DNA of 64,000 bases from Streptomyces sp. NBC_01267. Lineage in GTDB: Bacteria; Actinomycetota; Actinomycetes; Streptomycetales; Streptomycetaceae. A model generated the notes under the pieces. That model saw nothing but the letters and a program-made list of their open reading frames with translations, did no database searches and was not told the origin of the DNA. Every line of letters begins with the position of its first letter. Positions within the stretch are counted from its first letter, which is position 1. The stretch lies in assembly GCF_036241575.1 (NCBI RefSeq), contig NZ_CP108455.1:7237001-7301000 (forward strand), read 5' to 3'. Below, piece after piece: positions 1 to 8,644 of the stretch. A program made the translations under genes and the position numbers.

Positions 1-515
1 CCGGCCAACTCCGCCGCCGCGTTGACCAGGAAGATCCGGTAGTTGTCCACCGTCGGCGCCCCGTACGGTGCCAACTCCGCGCACGCCGCATCGGGGTCCG
101 CCAGATCCCGTTCCGTGTCCCGACTCAGCACGAACGGCAGCAGCCTGCGCGGCAACACGACCACGTTCCCGCCGAACCGGCCACTGGCGAAGGCCCCGGC
201 GAGCCGCGCCTCCTCCACCAGCGAGGCCGCGCTCGCGGTGGCATCGTGCTGGAGCTCCGCGACGGAGGTGGCGAACAACGACGGTGCGAGCGCCCCGGCC
301 CGCAGCACCAGCATCGGCGCCTCGACATGTGCCCGGGTTCCGCAGTCGGGGCAGCCCGCCCAGTGCAGACCGGGCCCGAACCCGTCCGGCCCATCGCGAC
401 TTTCGAGGACATCGGCACGCTCACGGCTGTCGACGATGCGCCATACCGGCGCCTGACACTGTCGACCGCACTGCTCACAACACCAGTCGTGCGGCGCTCT
501 CGTGGAGACCGTCAC
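1..515 (-). CDS. CpXC-like zinc-ribbon protein, N-terminal part (runs off left edge)
   Basis: The open frame begins at a GTG whose first base is 515 and continues past base 1, giving about 171 residues of an incomplete protein. Near the N-terminus there is a Cys-rich stretch (WCCEQCGRQC) and, about 40 residues later, a second CPDCG pair, so a zinc ribbon of the CpXC type is likely. The rest is a mixed hydrophobic/charged domain ending near VDNYRIFLVNAAAELA at the edge. The GTG lies 8 bases after the stop of the 524-988 gene, so the two are probably translated from one message; no strong Shine-Dalgarno is visible, which fits translational coupling. The family assignment is from the cysteine pattern only. 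Function unknown; the missing C-terminus prevents a firmer call. Confidence 0.6.
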   Translation of the reverse strand, partial: MTVSTRAPHDWCCEQCGRQCQAPVWRIVDSRERADVLESRDGPDGFGPGLHWAGCPDCGTRAHVEAPMLVLRAGALAPSLFATSVAELQHDATASAASLVEEARLAGAFASGRFGGNVVVLPRRLLPFVLSRDTERDLADPDAACAELAPYGAPTVDNYRIFLVNAAAELA

Positions 516-523
516 CGCCGGAC

Positions 524-988
524 CTACTTGCCGTCGGTGAGATGGGAGAGCAAAGCCGTCAGCACCCTCGTGAGAGCTGCATCCTTGAGGGCCCGCTTGT
601 GCACGGTCACACTCCACCGCCCCCGGGCGTCCCGCTTGATCACGACCTCGGTCTGCAACAACGTGACAGCCAGCATCCCTACGGACACGGACACCGGGTC
701 GAACCGCTCCATCGGCGACCGCACGTACTCCACGGCCTCACCGACGACGCCGTCTCCGCTCAGGGCGACATACTCCAATGCCGCCCGCGCGACGTCTCCT
801 TCTCCTTCACTGCTGCCCGGCTCGATCCCTGCGGCCTTGAGCGCGTCACTCAACTCCTCGTCGGGCAAGGCAATGTCCATGGCGGAAGGCAGCAATCCCT
901 TGTCTTCCACCAGCACCGTCAACGCCCGTACGGCCTCCACATCGGAGAGCGCACGAATCTCGCCCACCTGCTCATCTCTTTGCGACAT
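524..988 (-). CDS. Small acidic protein of unknown function
   Basis: A 154-residue protein with a good ribosome site (GGAGAGG about 14 bases before the ATG). It is acidic and helical in its first 70 residues (DEQVGEIRALSDVEAVRALTVLVEDKG), followed by an 'ALEYVALSGDGVVGEAVEYV' region and a basic beta-strand section near residues 110-130 (TEVVIKRDARGRWSVTVHKRALKD). No signal peptide or membrane segment is seen. It sits immediately upstream of the zinc-ribbon gene, 8 bases apart, so the two proteins are probably partners. I do not recognise a named family. Coding is supported by codon bias, the ribosome site and close packing with the next gene. Confidence 0.7.
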   Translation of the reverse strand: MSQRDEQVGEIRALSDVEAVRALTVLVEDKGLLPSAMDIALPDEELSDALKAAGIEPGSSEGEGDVARAALEYVALSGDGVVGEAVEYVRSPMERFDPVSVSVGMLAVTLLQTEVVIKRDARGRWSVTVHKRALKDAALTRVLTALLSHLTDGK

Positions 989-1349
989 GAGCCAAGTCTG
1001 CCTCTCCGCGGGGCGTGCGGGGCCGGCTTACGGGTGATTCGTCGCCATGGGTGCTGCGTCTGTCCGCCGCCGGCGAGGAGTTCGGTCGGAATTCCGGCCC
1101 GCACTCCTTCCTGGAGGAGTGCGGGACCTCGTGTCTGATGGCGATCCCGAAGAACACCGAACTGATCGATTCCACCAAACACCCAGGAAGACAGCGAAGT
1201 TGACGGCACGCCTGCCGGAACGCGGCCTTCACCCGCCGGGCCTGCGGAATCGGCGCCAGGGGCTTCCTCGCCTACGACTGGGCCGTGATCGAAACCCCCG
1301 ACGACCGTCGCCCTTGCTGCCGAATACACCACCAGTGCCGCGATCACCC
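989..1349. other. Intergenic stretch, no convincing gene
   Basis: This 361-base gap lies between the NUDIX gene and the small acidic gene. It holds the hairpin at 1098-1125. Short open frames exist on both strands (for example plus 1015-1203), but they overlap the hairpin, lack ribosome sites and show no recognisable domain. The promoter of the 988-to-1 operon should lie here; I cannot point to clear -10/-35 boxes. Confidence 0.5.
1098..1125 (-). terminator. Hairpin, probable terminator of the NUDIX gene
   Basis: A perfect 11-bp inverted repeat (CCCGCACTCCT / AGGAGTGCGGG) with a six-base loop. It lies about 225 bases past the stop of the NUDIX gene and 110 bases before the next minus-strand start. 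No U-tract follows, which is usual for actinobacterial terminators. Confidence 0.5.
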
Positions 1350-1934
1350 CTAGTTTCCCCAGTCCCATGAGCCGAAGTATGCAGCGGCCCCGGTGCGACG
1401 GGCCTCCAACACCGCCTCCAGCCGGGCGAAGTCCCGTCGTGGCATGAGCGCCTGCCATTCCGCCAGTGGCAGCACACGTACCTCGTCGTGTTCGGCCGGG
1501 TCCAGGGTGAGGGTCTGGATCTGGCCGGTGGTGAGCCGGCCACCGTCGAAGACGAAGCCGATCGTGGCATAGGGCCACTCCGCTCCTGGCTGGCCGAACA
1601 CCGACGCGAGGAGCTTCACGGGACCCTCGAAGCGGATCCCGGTCTCCTCCCGGCACTCCCGCAGGGCCGTCTCCCACGGGCGCTCACCCGGATCCATCGT
1701 TCCACCGGGCAGTTGCCACGGATGCGTACGGGAGTACACCGCCCTCAGTTGCAACGGGTGGTCGTGCTCGTCGGTGAAGAGCAGGCATGCGAACGCCGTC
1801 GCCTTCAGGACCGTTTCGGCGTATTCCTCAGGTGGCATCCACGCCGGGCTCACGCCGTGCTCCTCGAAACCTGCGGGTGGTTCTTCGCCACCCGCAGGAG
1901 AGAGGGGCTGCTCGTGGATCGGATGTGTGGTCAA
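1350..1934 (-). CDS. NUDIX hydrolase
   Basis: A 194-residue protein with a complete NUDIX box (GTMDPGERPWETALRECREE then TGI), matching Gx5Ex7REUxEExGU. NUDIX enzymes hydrolyse nucleoside diphosphates linked to another group; the substrate cannot be read from this sequence. I chose a TTG start (1934) because GGAAGG lies 10 bases before it and upstream residues in the longer frame are Arg/Pro-rich and non-coding in character. An ATG at 1838 would remove the first 32 residues and is the alternative. The C-terminal part (EVRVLPLAEWQALMPRRDF) resembles bacterial MutT-like proteins that clean nucleotide pools. Monocistronic, followed by the 1098-1125 hairpin. Confidence 0.85.
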   Translation of the reverse strand: MTTHPIHEQPLSPAGGEEPPAGFEEHGVSPAWMPPEEYAETVLKATAFACLLFTDEHDHPLQLRAVYSRTHPWQLPGGTMDPGERPWETALRECREETGIRFEGPVKLLASVFGQPGAEWPYATIGFVFDGGRLTTGQIQTLTLDPAEHDEVRVLPLAEWQALMPRRDFARLEAVLEARRTGAAAYFGSWDWGN

Positions 1935-2303
1935 GGTTCTCTGACCTTCCTGAGGACGTGTCCGAGGTGCTGGGGGGGGGCGAGGACGGGCCGGGCGGCG
2001 GGCGTGGCGCGTGTGCGTCTTCGGGGGTGCGCGGGGGATCGGGCAACAGCCCGGCCGGTGTGCCGCAGAGACACGGGATCTCCTTGTCGCCGGGCGACGT
2101 CGCCCCCGCAGCGCGGGGAGCGGATCGCCCGCAGGCAGGTCGTCCGTCCCACGTCGTCCCCCTCCGACGGTCGTGGCTGTGTCGTCGGGCTCAACGACAC
2201 AACCAGGGTTTCGAACGCATGTTTTTCGGTCGCTTCGAGAGCCCGGCACTCAGCGGATCGTGACGGGTGCACCGGGGACGGCCCCTTGTCTCGCAAGAGC
2301 TCA
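1935..2303. other. Intergenic stretch with a short palindrome
   Basis: A 369-base gap between the glycosyltransferase stop and the NUDIX start. No gene with a ribosome site or domain is seen. It contains a G8 run near 1973 and a perfect 14-bp palindrome, GGGCGACGTCGCCC, at 2092-2105, about 160 bases upstream of the NUDIX start, which could be an operator. Confidence 0.4.
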
Positions 2304-3584
2304 TCAGCGCGGGGGAGTTGGCTGAAACTCTGAGGTCCTGCTGACGGTGGAACGATGGATTGTGCCGGGGAGGCCGAGTCCGGCGAGGACCCGGTCGGCC
2401 CGGTGGCGCCAGGTGTGCTGGTGGAGGACTTGACGCCGGGCTTCCTCACCGAGCGTCCGTCGCAGGGCTTCGTCGGCGAGGAGTTCGGTGACGGCGTCGG
2501 CCCAGGCGTCCGGCTCGGCGGGTGGACGCAGAAGGCAGTTGACACGGTCCTGGAGGATCTCGCGCAGGACGGGCAGATCGGAAGCGACGAGGGCACGGCC
2601 GTAGGCCATGTACTCGAAGAGCTTCATCGGGGAGGCCCAGCGGCCGGTCTCGCAATGGCCGTCGGCGGTGTAGATCTTCGACTGATAGGGGGCCAGAACG
2701 ACGTCGAAGAGCGGGTAGTACGCGCTGACGGCGCCCGGTGGGCGGTGTCCGTGGAAGTGGGCGTTGGCGGGGCGGCGGGAGCTGCTCCAGCGAGCGCGGT
2801 CCTCGTCGGTACCGCCGATCAGATGGAAGTCGAGGTCGGGGAGCCGGTCCGCAAGGTCCAGGACGAGGCCGATGCCGCGCCCTTCGTAGAGGTGCCCGAT
2901 GTAGCCGATGCGGGGTGCGTCCGGGCGCCCCGGCAACTCCGGCGGGGCCGTTGGGCGGGCGGATGCGTCCGGTGGGTCGGAGCCTTCCGGTGCGACGAGG
3001 ATCGGTGCGGTGTCCAGGTGGCCGTAGGCGCGCTCGTAGTCGCGCGCGAGTGCGTGGGTGATGACGACGATCCGCGCGAGCGAATCCCGCTGGAGCAGGC
3101 GGTGTTCGATGCGCAGGGTGTTCGGATCGTCCCGCAGGCGGTGGCTCTCGTACACGAGGGGTGCGACGTCGGCGGCGGCGGTGAGGCCGTGCAGGTCGTG
3201 GCCGTAGATCAGGTCGGGGGCGGCGTCATGGGTCAGCAGGGCGCGCACCCGTTCGGCGCGTACCCGGTATCCGGCCGGGGTGTAATCAGGGCTCGGGACG
3301 GTGTGGACGGGGAAGCGGTGGCGGACCCCGTAGTAGGCGTAGGCGTCGTCGACCGTGTACGTGCCGGGCGCGGTGTAGAGCGAGACCTCGTGACCGGCTT
3401 CGGCGAATGCGTCGCACATGCGCATGGCGTGGACGCTGTTGGCGTAGACCGAGGGAACGCTCCCGGGGTGCAGGTAGGCGATGCGCAGGGCCGCCTCCCG
3501 GACCGGCACGCGAGGAGTGCGCTGCTGGGGCTGGGCGCGTCCGTCGGGCAGCGACCGGCGTGGTGCGGGCTGAATCGGGTCCAC
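2304..3584 (-). CDS. GT-B fold glycosyltransferase, family GT4-like
   Basis: Up to 426 residues. It has the two-domain GT-B pattern: an N-terminal domain starting at RIAYLHPGSVPS and a C-terminal donor domain with PRIGYIGHLYEGRGIGLVLDLA and the retaining-type signature ending EYMAYGRALVASDLPVLREIL. It transfers a sugar from an activated donor to an unknown acceptor in the cytoplasm or at the membrane. About 60% of positions match the second glycosyltransferase at 7460-8644. That paralog starts exactly at MRIAYL, while here the same place reads ALRIAYL, with GGGAGG five bases before a CTG codon (first base near 3494). The real start may therefore be that CTG, an upstream GTG, or the ATG at 3584. 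It is the last gene of a minus-strand sugar locus. Confidence 0.88.
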   Translation of the reverse strand: MDPIQPAPRRSLPDGRAQPQQRTPRVPVREAALRIAYLHPGSVPSVYANSVHAMRMCDAFAEAGHEVSLYTAPGTYTVDDAYAYYGVRHRFPVHTVPSPDYTPAGYRVRAERVRALLTHDAAPDLIYGHDLHGLTAAADVAPLVYESHRLRDDPNTLRIEHRLLQRDSLARIVVITHALARDYERAYGHLDTAPILVAPEGSDPPDASARPTAPPELPGRPDAPRIGYIGHLYEGRGIGLVLDLADRLPDLDFHLIGGTDEDRARWSSSRRPANAHFHGHRPPGAVSAYYPLFDVVLAPYQSKIYTADGHCETGRWASPMKLFEYMAYGRALVASDLPVLREILQDRVNCLLRPPAEPDAWADAVTELLADEALRRTLGEEARRQVLHQHTWRHRADRVLAGLGLPGTIHRSTVSRTSEFQPTPPR

Positions 3585-3639
3585 AGATGTCCCCTGGTCG
3601 AGGGCGGCGGGTGGTGGGGCGGTCGGGGCGCCGGTGGTG

Positions 3640-4584
3640 TCACCGCGCCTGGCCGCGGAACCATGCGGCGGTCCGCTCCAGGCCTTCGCGCAGCGGGACC
3701 GGCTCGACCTCGGGGAAGAGGGAGCGCAGGCGGGTGTTGTCCGCGTGGGAATGCCGTACGTCGCCGGGGCGGGGCGGGAGGTGCCGGGGGGCGAGGGGCG
3801 ATCCCAGGACCGACTCCAGTTCCGTGATCAGTTCCAGGAGAGAGGTGCGGGTGCCGAAGGCGAGGTTCACCGGATCGAAGGAGACGACGCCGCGCAGAGC
3901 CGCCTGGGTGAGCACCCGGCAGACGGTTCCGACGTAGGTGAAATCGCGGGTCTGGTGGCCGTCGCCGTGCACCAGCACCGGTTGCCCGGTGGTCATCGCA
4001 CTGATCCAGGCGGGCACCACGGCGGCGTAGGAATGCCCGGCGGGCTGCCGGGGCCCGTACACGTTGAAGAAGCGGAACGGCAGGACCGGCAGGCCGTAAC
4101 AGTGGTGGAAGGCACCCAGATAGGCCTCGGTCGCCAGCTTGCTCACGGCGTACGGGCTGAGCGGGGCCGTGCGCAGCTCCTCGTGCTTGGGGAGGTGCGG
4201 ATTCGCCCCGTAGACGGAGGACGAGGAGGCCGCGATCACCTGCACCCCGCCGGCCCGCCGGGCGGCCTCCAGGACACAGAGCGTGCCCGTGGCGTTGGCG
4301 TGGTGGCTGGCGAGCGGATCGTCCACCGACCGGGACACGGACGGCAGGGCGGCCAGGTGAACGATCGTGTCCATGCCCGCGAAGGCCCGGTCCAGGAGGG
4401 AGCTGTCGAGGATGCTGCCCTCGGCGAACTGCACATCGAGTCCGGCCAGGTTGTCCTTGAATCCGGTGGACAGGTCGTCCACGACCCGGACTTCGGACAC
4501 CTCCGGCCGCAGGGTCAGGGCATGTGCGAGGTTGCTGCCGATGAAGCCGGCGCCCCCGGTGATCACGATCTTCAAGCTCACCAC
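3640..4584 (-). CDS. NAD-dependent epimerase/dehydratase, UDP-GlcNAc(A) or UDP-glucose 4-epimerase type
   Basis: A 314-residue extended short-chain dehydrogenase. Residues 8-16 carry the NAD motif GGAGFIGSN, an Asp pair (VVDDLS) follows strand 2 as expected for NAD, SSSSVYG precedes the active site and YAVSK supplies the catalytic Tyr and Lys. Such enzymes interconvert gluco and galacto forms of UDP-sugars. Lying directly beside a UDP-sugar dehydrogenase, it may act on UDP-HexNAc or its uronic acid, as in WbpP-type pathways (inference). The start is uncertain: GTG codons at 4584 and 4581 and a TTG at 4575; AGGAG is best spaced for the TTG. It lies in the same orientation as the dehydrogenase and both glycosyltransferases. 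Confidence 0.88.
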   Translation of the reverse strand: MVSLKIVITGGAGFIGSNLAHALTLRPEVSEVRVVDDLSTGFKDNLAGLDVQFAEGSILDSSLLDRAFAGMDTIVHLAALPSVSRSVDDPLASHHANATGTLCVLEAARRAGGVQVIAASSSSVYGANPHLPKHEELRTAPLSPYAVSKLATEAYLGAFHHCYGLPVLPFRFFNVYGPRQPAGHSYAAVVPAWISAMTTGQPVLVHGDGHQTRDFTYVGTVCRVLTQAALRGVVSFDPVNLAFGTRTSLLELITELESVLGSPLAPRHLPPRPGDVRHSHADNTRLRSLFPEVEPVPLREGLERTAAWFRGQAR

Positions 4585-4659
4585 TCCTGATCGGACGATT
4601 CGGAATCGGAATCAGAGGATTCGGACGGGTCGGATGAAGCGGACGGTGCGGCGGAGGTT

Positions 4660-6021
4660 TCAGAGAACGTCGACGTTCGCGCCGCCGAGCCGGTGGCGGC
4701 AGTCCAGTACGTAGGACGAGCGCGCGGCGATCAGGTCGTAGTCGAACGCCTTGTGGTCCGCGAGCAGGACCACGGCGTCGGCGGCCGACAGTTCCCCGGC
4801 ACCGGCCGTCACCCGGCGGACCCGGTCCAGCACGCCGGAGGCCGGGGGAACCGAGTGGGCGACATGCGGGTCCGCCGCGCTCACGTCCGCCCCTCTCGCG
4901 AGGAGGAGTTCGGCGATGCGGGCGGCGGGGGTCTTCCGGGCGTCGCTGGTATCGGCCTTGTAGGACAGCCCCAGCAGCAGGATCCGGGCCCCGTCGACGG
5001 CTGTTCCGCGCCGGGCGAGGGCGTCGGTGAGCCGCCGCACCACGTAGTCGGGCATGTGGCTGTTGACGTCATTGGCGAGTTCGACGAAGCGGAAGGTCCG
5101 GCCGGCTGCGCGCTCGGCCCACCAGGACAGATACGACGGGTCGACCGGCAGACAGTGCCCGCCGACGCCCGGACCGGGGACGAACCGCAGGAAACCGTGG
5201 GGCTTGGTCGCGGCGGCGTCGATCGCCTCCCACACGTCGATGCCCAGTTCGTGGGCGAACACGGCGAGTTCATTGACCAGGGCGATGTTCACATGGCGGA
5301 AGGTGTTCTCCAGGAGCTTGGACAGCTCGGCGGTACGGCAGTTGCTGACCGGAACCGTCGTTTCCACGATCGCCCGGTAGAAGGCCTCGACGTGTCGCAG
5401 CGAGGCCCCGTCCACCCCGGAGACCACTTTGGGGGTGTTCTCCAGGTGCCAGCGGGTGTTACCGGGGTCGATGCGCTCCGGGCTGTACCCGAGGTGGAAG
5501 TCCCGGCCCGCGACGAGCCCGGACGCCGCCTCCAGCAGCGGGGTGACGAGTTCCTCGGTCGTCCCGGGATAGGTGGTCGACTCCAGTACGACGGTGGCTC
5601 CCCGCCGGAGGAAGCCGCCCACCATCCGGGTCGACTCGGTGATGTACGACAGGTCGGGCAACCCGTCGCGCAGTGGTGTGGGCACGGTGATGACCGCGAT
5701 GTCGAAGCTCTCGCAGTCGGCCGGGTCCCGGCTCGCGCGGTAGGCCCCGGAGGTCAGCAGCGGGCGGAGCCGCCCGGAGGTGAAGTCCTCGATGTACGAG
5801 TCCCCGGCCACGAGCCGGGTGACCCGTTCCTTGTCCACGTCGTACCCGACGACCGCGTACCCGGACTCGGCCGCGCGGACGGCCAGGGACAGCCCCACAT
5901 AGCCCTGGCCGACGACGACCGCCCGGCCGAGGTGTGCCGGAGGGGCCGGTGGGGTCGGCGATTCCTGCGGGGCGAATTCCCCGGGGCCGCTCCGGACGCC
6001 CGTGCCGGGCAGTACAGGCAT
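4660..6021 (-). CDS. UDP-sugar (UDP-HexNAc) 6-dehydrogenase
   Basis: A 453-residue nucleotide-sugar dehydrogenase that oxidises C6 of a UDP-sugar to a uronic acid using two NAD. It has the N-terminal Rossmann motif (VVGQGYVGLSLA), the substrate-domain stretch GPGVGGHCLPVDPSYL with the catalytic Cys, the central-helix Lys in SKLLENTFRHVNIALVNE, and a C-terminal UDP-binding domain (LLGLSYKADTSDARKTPA). The sequence is closer to the WecC/WbpA group, which uses UDP-HexNAc, than to UDP-glucose dehydrogenases. Two ATGs are six bases apart; GAGGGG sits seven bases before the second (6021), which I take as the start. Together with the adjacent epimerase it would supply a rare uronic-acid donor to the two glycosyltransferases. 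Confidence 0.9.
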   Translation of the reverse strand: MPVLPGTGVRSGPGEFAPQESPTPPAPPAHLGRAVVVGQGYVGLSLAVRAAESGYAVVGYDVDKERVTRLVAGDSYIEDFTSGRLRPLLTSGAYRASRDPADCESFDIAVITVPTPLRDGLPDLSYITESTRMVGGFLRRGATVVLESTTYPGTTEELVTPLLEAASGLVAGRDFHLGYSPERIDPGNTRWHLENTPKVVSGVDGASLRHVEAFYRAIVETTVPVSNCRTAELSKLLENTFRHVNIALVNELAVFAHELGIDVWEAIDAAATKPHGFLRFVPGPGVGGHCLPVDPSYLSWWAERAAGRTFRFVELANDVNSHMPDYVVRRLTDALARRGTAVDGARILLLGLSYKADTSDARKTPAARIAELLLARGADVSAADPHVAHSVPPASGVLDRVRRVTAGAGELSAADAVVLLADHKAFDYDLIAARSSYVLDCRHRLGGANVDVL

Positions 6022-6068
6022 ATGCATTCCCCTCAGGAGAGCAGAACTGATCGGGCGAGCCTGGCTGT

Positions 6069-7463
6069 TCAGGAGAGCAGAGCGATCACATTGCGGGTCA
6101 TGGCACGTATCCGGGCGTCCAGGGTCAGCAGCCGCGCCCAGTCGGTGGTGGCCGCGTTGAAGACGGTGCCGCCCCTGGTGCAGAGGCCGAAGGTGGCGGC
6201 CCGGCCCGGGTCGTCGTTCTCCCGGACGGCGGCGTTCCAGCCGGAGCCCGGGGCCGTGGGGAGATCGGCCACGCCCAGAATCGTGAAGTCGGCGGGCGTG
6301 CCGTCGGTGCCCGTCGCGACGGCCTGCCCGTGGGCGTCGCGCCGGTGGGCGGCTCCGTCGCACTCGTAGCCCACGAGGGCGTGTTCCTCGCCGAGGATGT
6401 CGCCGTCACGCAGCCCGGTGCCCGCGAAGACCGGATGTCCGGTGTGCTGGACGGTGAAGCCCAGCGGCTCGCGCGGGCCGTCCCAGTGGCCGCCGCCGTT
6501 GCGGTAGCTGACGCCGATGAGGGAGTTCTCCGGTTCGGTCTCCCACCAGTGATCGGGAACACCCCGCATCAGGTCGGTGTCGGCGCCCTGCGGAACTCCC
6601 GGCGGGTACTTGGCACATCTGATGGCCGTGCCGTCAGCGGCCGGGGTGACCCGCCACCAGCAGGTGTTGGCCCCGAAGACGGCCATGTTGCCGCCCCGGT
6701 CGCGGAAGGCGGTGACGTGCCGTCGGGTGCGGGTACTCCAGTACTCGTCGTGTCCGGCGGAGAGCAACAGCCGGTACGGGTGGGTGAGATGAGGGTCCTC
6801 ATCGAGGTCGAGGTCGGTGCAGTAGTCGGCGGTGAACCCCGATGTCTCCAGCCAGGAGAGGAAGGGAGCGTCCCAATGGGCGAAGGTCTGGCGGGGTGTT
6901 CGCGGATCGTGGGCGTCCGGCCGGCCCTTCACCGGGCCGCCGATTCCGCCGCCGGGGCGCCGCAGGGTGACGGTGCGGTACGCCTCGTCGTACGGAAGCG
7001 CGCCGTACAGACTCGCTCCACCGCTCCTGTTGTACGCGTGGTACGTGAAGACGGGCACCTTGTACAGGACGCGTGAGGTCCGGGCGGGTTCGCGGGCCGT
7101 CACCACGAAGAGCATCCGGGAGTGCCGCGCGTCGAGGTCCTCGGCGCCGGCCGGTGGCGGGTCCGGCGGCGCGGCGGTACCGGGGCCGAGCACGGCGATG
7201 TACACGCCCGAGGGCCACTCGCCGGGAACCGTGAAGTCGTGGCCGGGCCAGCGCCAGTCCTCGTCGTGGCGGCCCGGGGGCGCGTACCTGCCGGGGCCCC
7301 CGGTGCTGCCCATGAGGCGTGGGCGGGCTCCGCAGCGGTAGAAGTCGGCCCGGAACCGGTCCGCGCGGGTCGAGACGTGGAACCGCAGGACCTGCCCCGC
7401 ACGCACACTCGGCCGGGCGGGATATCCGTCCACGACCGGCCCGGCGGGGAACGCCGCCGTCAC
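6069..7463 (-). CDS. N,N-dimethylformamidase beta-subunit-like protein
   Basis: A 464-residue protein with the architecture of the C-terminal region of the DMFase large subunit: an N-terminal beta domain (about 1-120), then a domain with FTYHAYNRSGGASLY, FLSWLETSGFTADYCTDLDL and LLLSAGHDEYWS, and a late WETEPENSLIGVSYRNGGGHW segment. True dimethylformamidases hydrolyse DMF with a metal cofactor. In actinobacteria proteins of this family often sit in polysaccharide loci, so the DMF reaction should not be assumed here. The GTG start overlaps the stop of the upstream glycosyltransferase (GTGA), showing coupled translation. No signal peptide is visible. It is followed 47 bases later by the dehydrogenase. 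Confidence 0.82.
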   Translation of the reverse strand: MTAAFPAGPVVDGYPARPSVRAGQVLRFHVSTRADRFRADFYRCGARPRLMGSTGGPGRYAPPGRHDEDWRWPGHDFTVPGEWPSGVYIAVLGPGTAAPPDPPPAGAEDLDARHSRMLFVVTAREPARTSRVLYKVPVFTYHAYNRSGGASLYGALPYDEAYRTVTLRRPGGGIGGPVKGRPDAHDPRTPRQTFAHWDAPFLSWLETSGFTADYCTDLDLDEDPHLTHPYRLLLSAGHDEYWSTRTRRHVTAFRDRGGNMAVFGANTCWWRVTPAADGTAIRCAKYPPGVPQGADTDLMRGVPDHWWETEPENSLIGVSYRNGGGHWDGPREPLGFTVQHTGHPVFAGTGLRDGDILGEEHALVGYECDGAAHRRDAHGQAVATGTDGTPADFTILGVADLPTAPGSGWNAAVRENDDPGRAATFGLCTRGGTVFNAATTDWARLLTLDARIRAMTRNVIALLS

Positions 7464-8644
7464 GCCGGGCGCTCGCTTCCCTCGGTGCCCGTACGGCCGA
7501 AAGCGCTTGTACGGCCGACCGTGCCCGTACGGTCGAGACCGGCGAGGACGATCTCGGCCCGGCGGCGCCAGGTGTACCGGTCGAGGACCTGCCGCCGGGC
7601 CTCGTCACCGAGCCTGCGCCGCAACGCCTCGTCGGCGAGCAGTTCGCCCAGGGCCTCGGCCCAGGCGGCCGGATCCCCGGGTGGGCGCAACAGGCAGTTG
7701 ACCCGGTCCTGGAGGACCTCACGCAGGACCGGAAGGTCGGAGGCGATCATCGGAAGGCCGTGGGACATGTACTCGAACACCTTCATGGGGGAGGCCCAGC
7801 GTCCGGTCTCGTCGAGTCTGCCCCAGGTGTAGACCTTGCTCTCGTACGGGGCGAGGACGACGTCGAAGAGGGGGTAGTGGGAAGGGAGTTCGGACGGTGG
7901 CAGGTGCCCGTGGAAGTACACCTGAGGGGACCGGCAGGCCTTCTCCCAGCGGGCACGGTCCTCGTCGGTGCCGCCGACGAGATGGAAGTCGACCCCGGGG
8001 AAGCGCTCCGCGAGATCGAGGACGAGGCCGATGCCGCGCCCGTCGTAGAGATGACCGACGTAGCCCACCCGCGGGACGTCCGGGCGGCCCGGCAGCTGCG
8101 GTGCGTTCGTCGGGTCGGCGGGGTCGGGCGGATCCGCGCAGTCGGGTGCGACCAGCATCGGCAGGGTACCCAGCCGCTCGTACTTCTCCGCCAGATCGTG
8201 TGCGAGCGCGTGGGTGATCACGACGACGCGGGCCAGCCGGGGCATCCCGAGGAGCTCTTCCTCGGTCCCGGCCGGGGACAGATCCTGGCGCAGCTGGTGG
8301 ACCTCGTAGACGAAGGGCGCCAGATCGGCCAGGGCGGTGAGCGCGTACGGGTCGCGTCCGTAGACGAGGTCCGGGGGAGGGCCGTCGGTCACCAGGGCGC
8401 GGATGTCCGCCGCACGGTGCCGGTACCCGTCCGGTGTGAAGTCCGGGGCGGGGACGAGACGGATCGGGAAGTGGTGACGGACGCCGTAGTAGGTGTACGG
8501 ATCCTCGGTGGAGTAGGCGGAGGGCATGGAGTAGAGGGTGACGTCGTGCCCGGCGGCGGCGAAGGCGTCGCACATGCGCATGACGTGGACGCCGTTGGCG
8601 AAGAAGGACGGGATGCTGCCGCCGTGCAGGTACGCGATGCGCAT
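7460..8644 (-). CDS. GT-B fold glycosyltransferase, family GT4-like (paralog of 2304-3584)
   Basis: A 394-residue glycosyltransferase starting at an ATG with AGGAG eight bases upstream. It has the N-terminal acceptor domain (MRIAYLHGGSIPSFFANGVH), the linker PRVGYVGHLYDGRGIGLVLDLA, an acidic LVGGTDEDRARWE segment and the donor-binding end ASPMKVFEYMSHGLPMIASDL. The paralog at 2304-3584 has the same motifs in the same order, so the two arose by duplication and presumably add two sugars of the same glycan. This is the first gene of the minus-strand locus and overlaps the DMFase-like gene by four bases. The last 20 residues are Thr/Gly/Arg-rich and not conserved. Confidence 0.9.
   Translation of the reverse strand: MRIAYLHGGSIPSFFANGVHVMRMCDAFAAAGHDVTLYSMPSAYSTEDPYTYYGVRHHFPIRLVPAPDFTPDGYRHRAADIRALVTDGPPPDLVYGRDPYALTALADLAPFVYEVHQLRQDLSPAGTEEELLGMPRLARVVVITHALAHDLAEKYERLGTLPMLVAPDCADPPDPADPTNAPQLPGRPDVPRVGYVGHLYDGRGIGLVLDLAERFPGVDFHLVGGTDEDRARWEKACRSPQVYFHGHLPPSELPSHYPLFDVVLAPYESKVYTWGRLDETGRWASPMKVFEYMSHGLPMIASDLPVLREVLQDRVNCLLRPPGDPAAWAEALGELLADEALRRRLGDEARRQVLDRYTWRRRAEIVLAGLDRTGTVGRTSAFGRTGTEGSERPA

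Noticed and set aside
1015..1203. A 62-codon plus-strand frame
   Set aside because: It overlaps the hairpin at 1098-1125, has no ribosome site and no recognisable domain; more likely chance.
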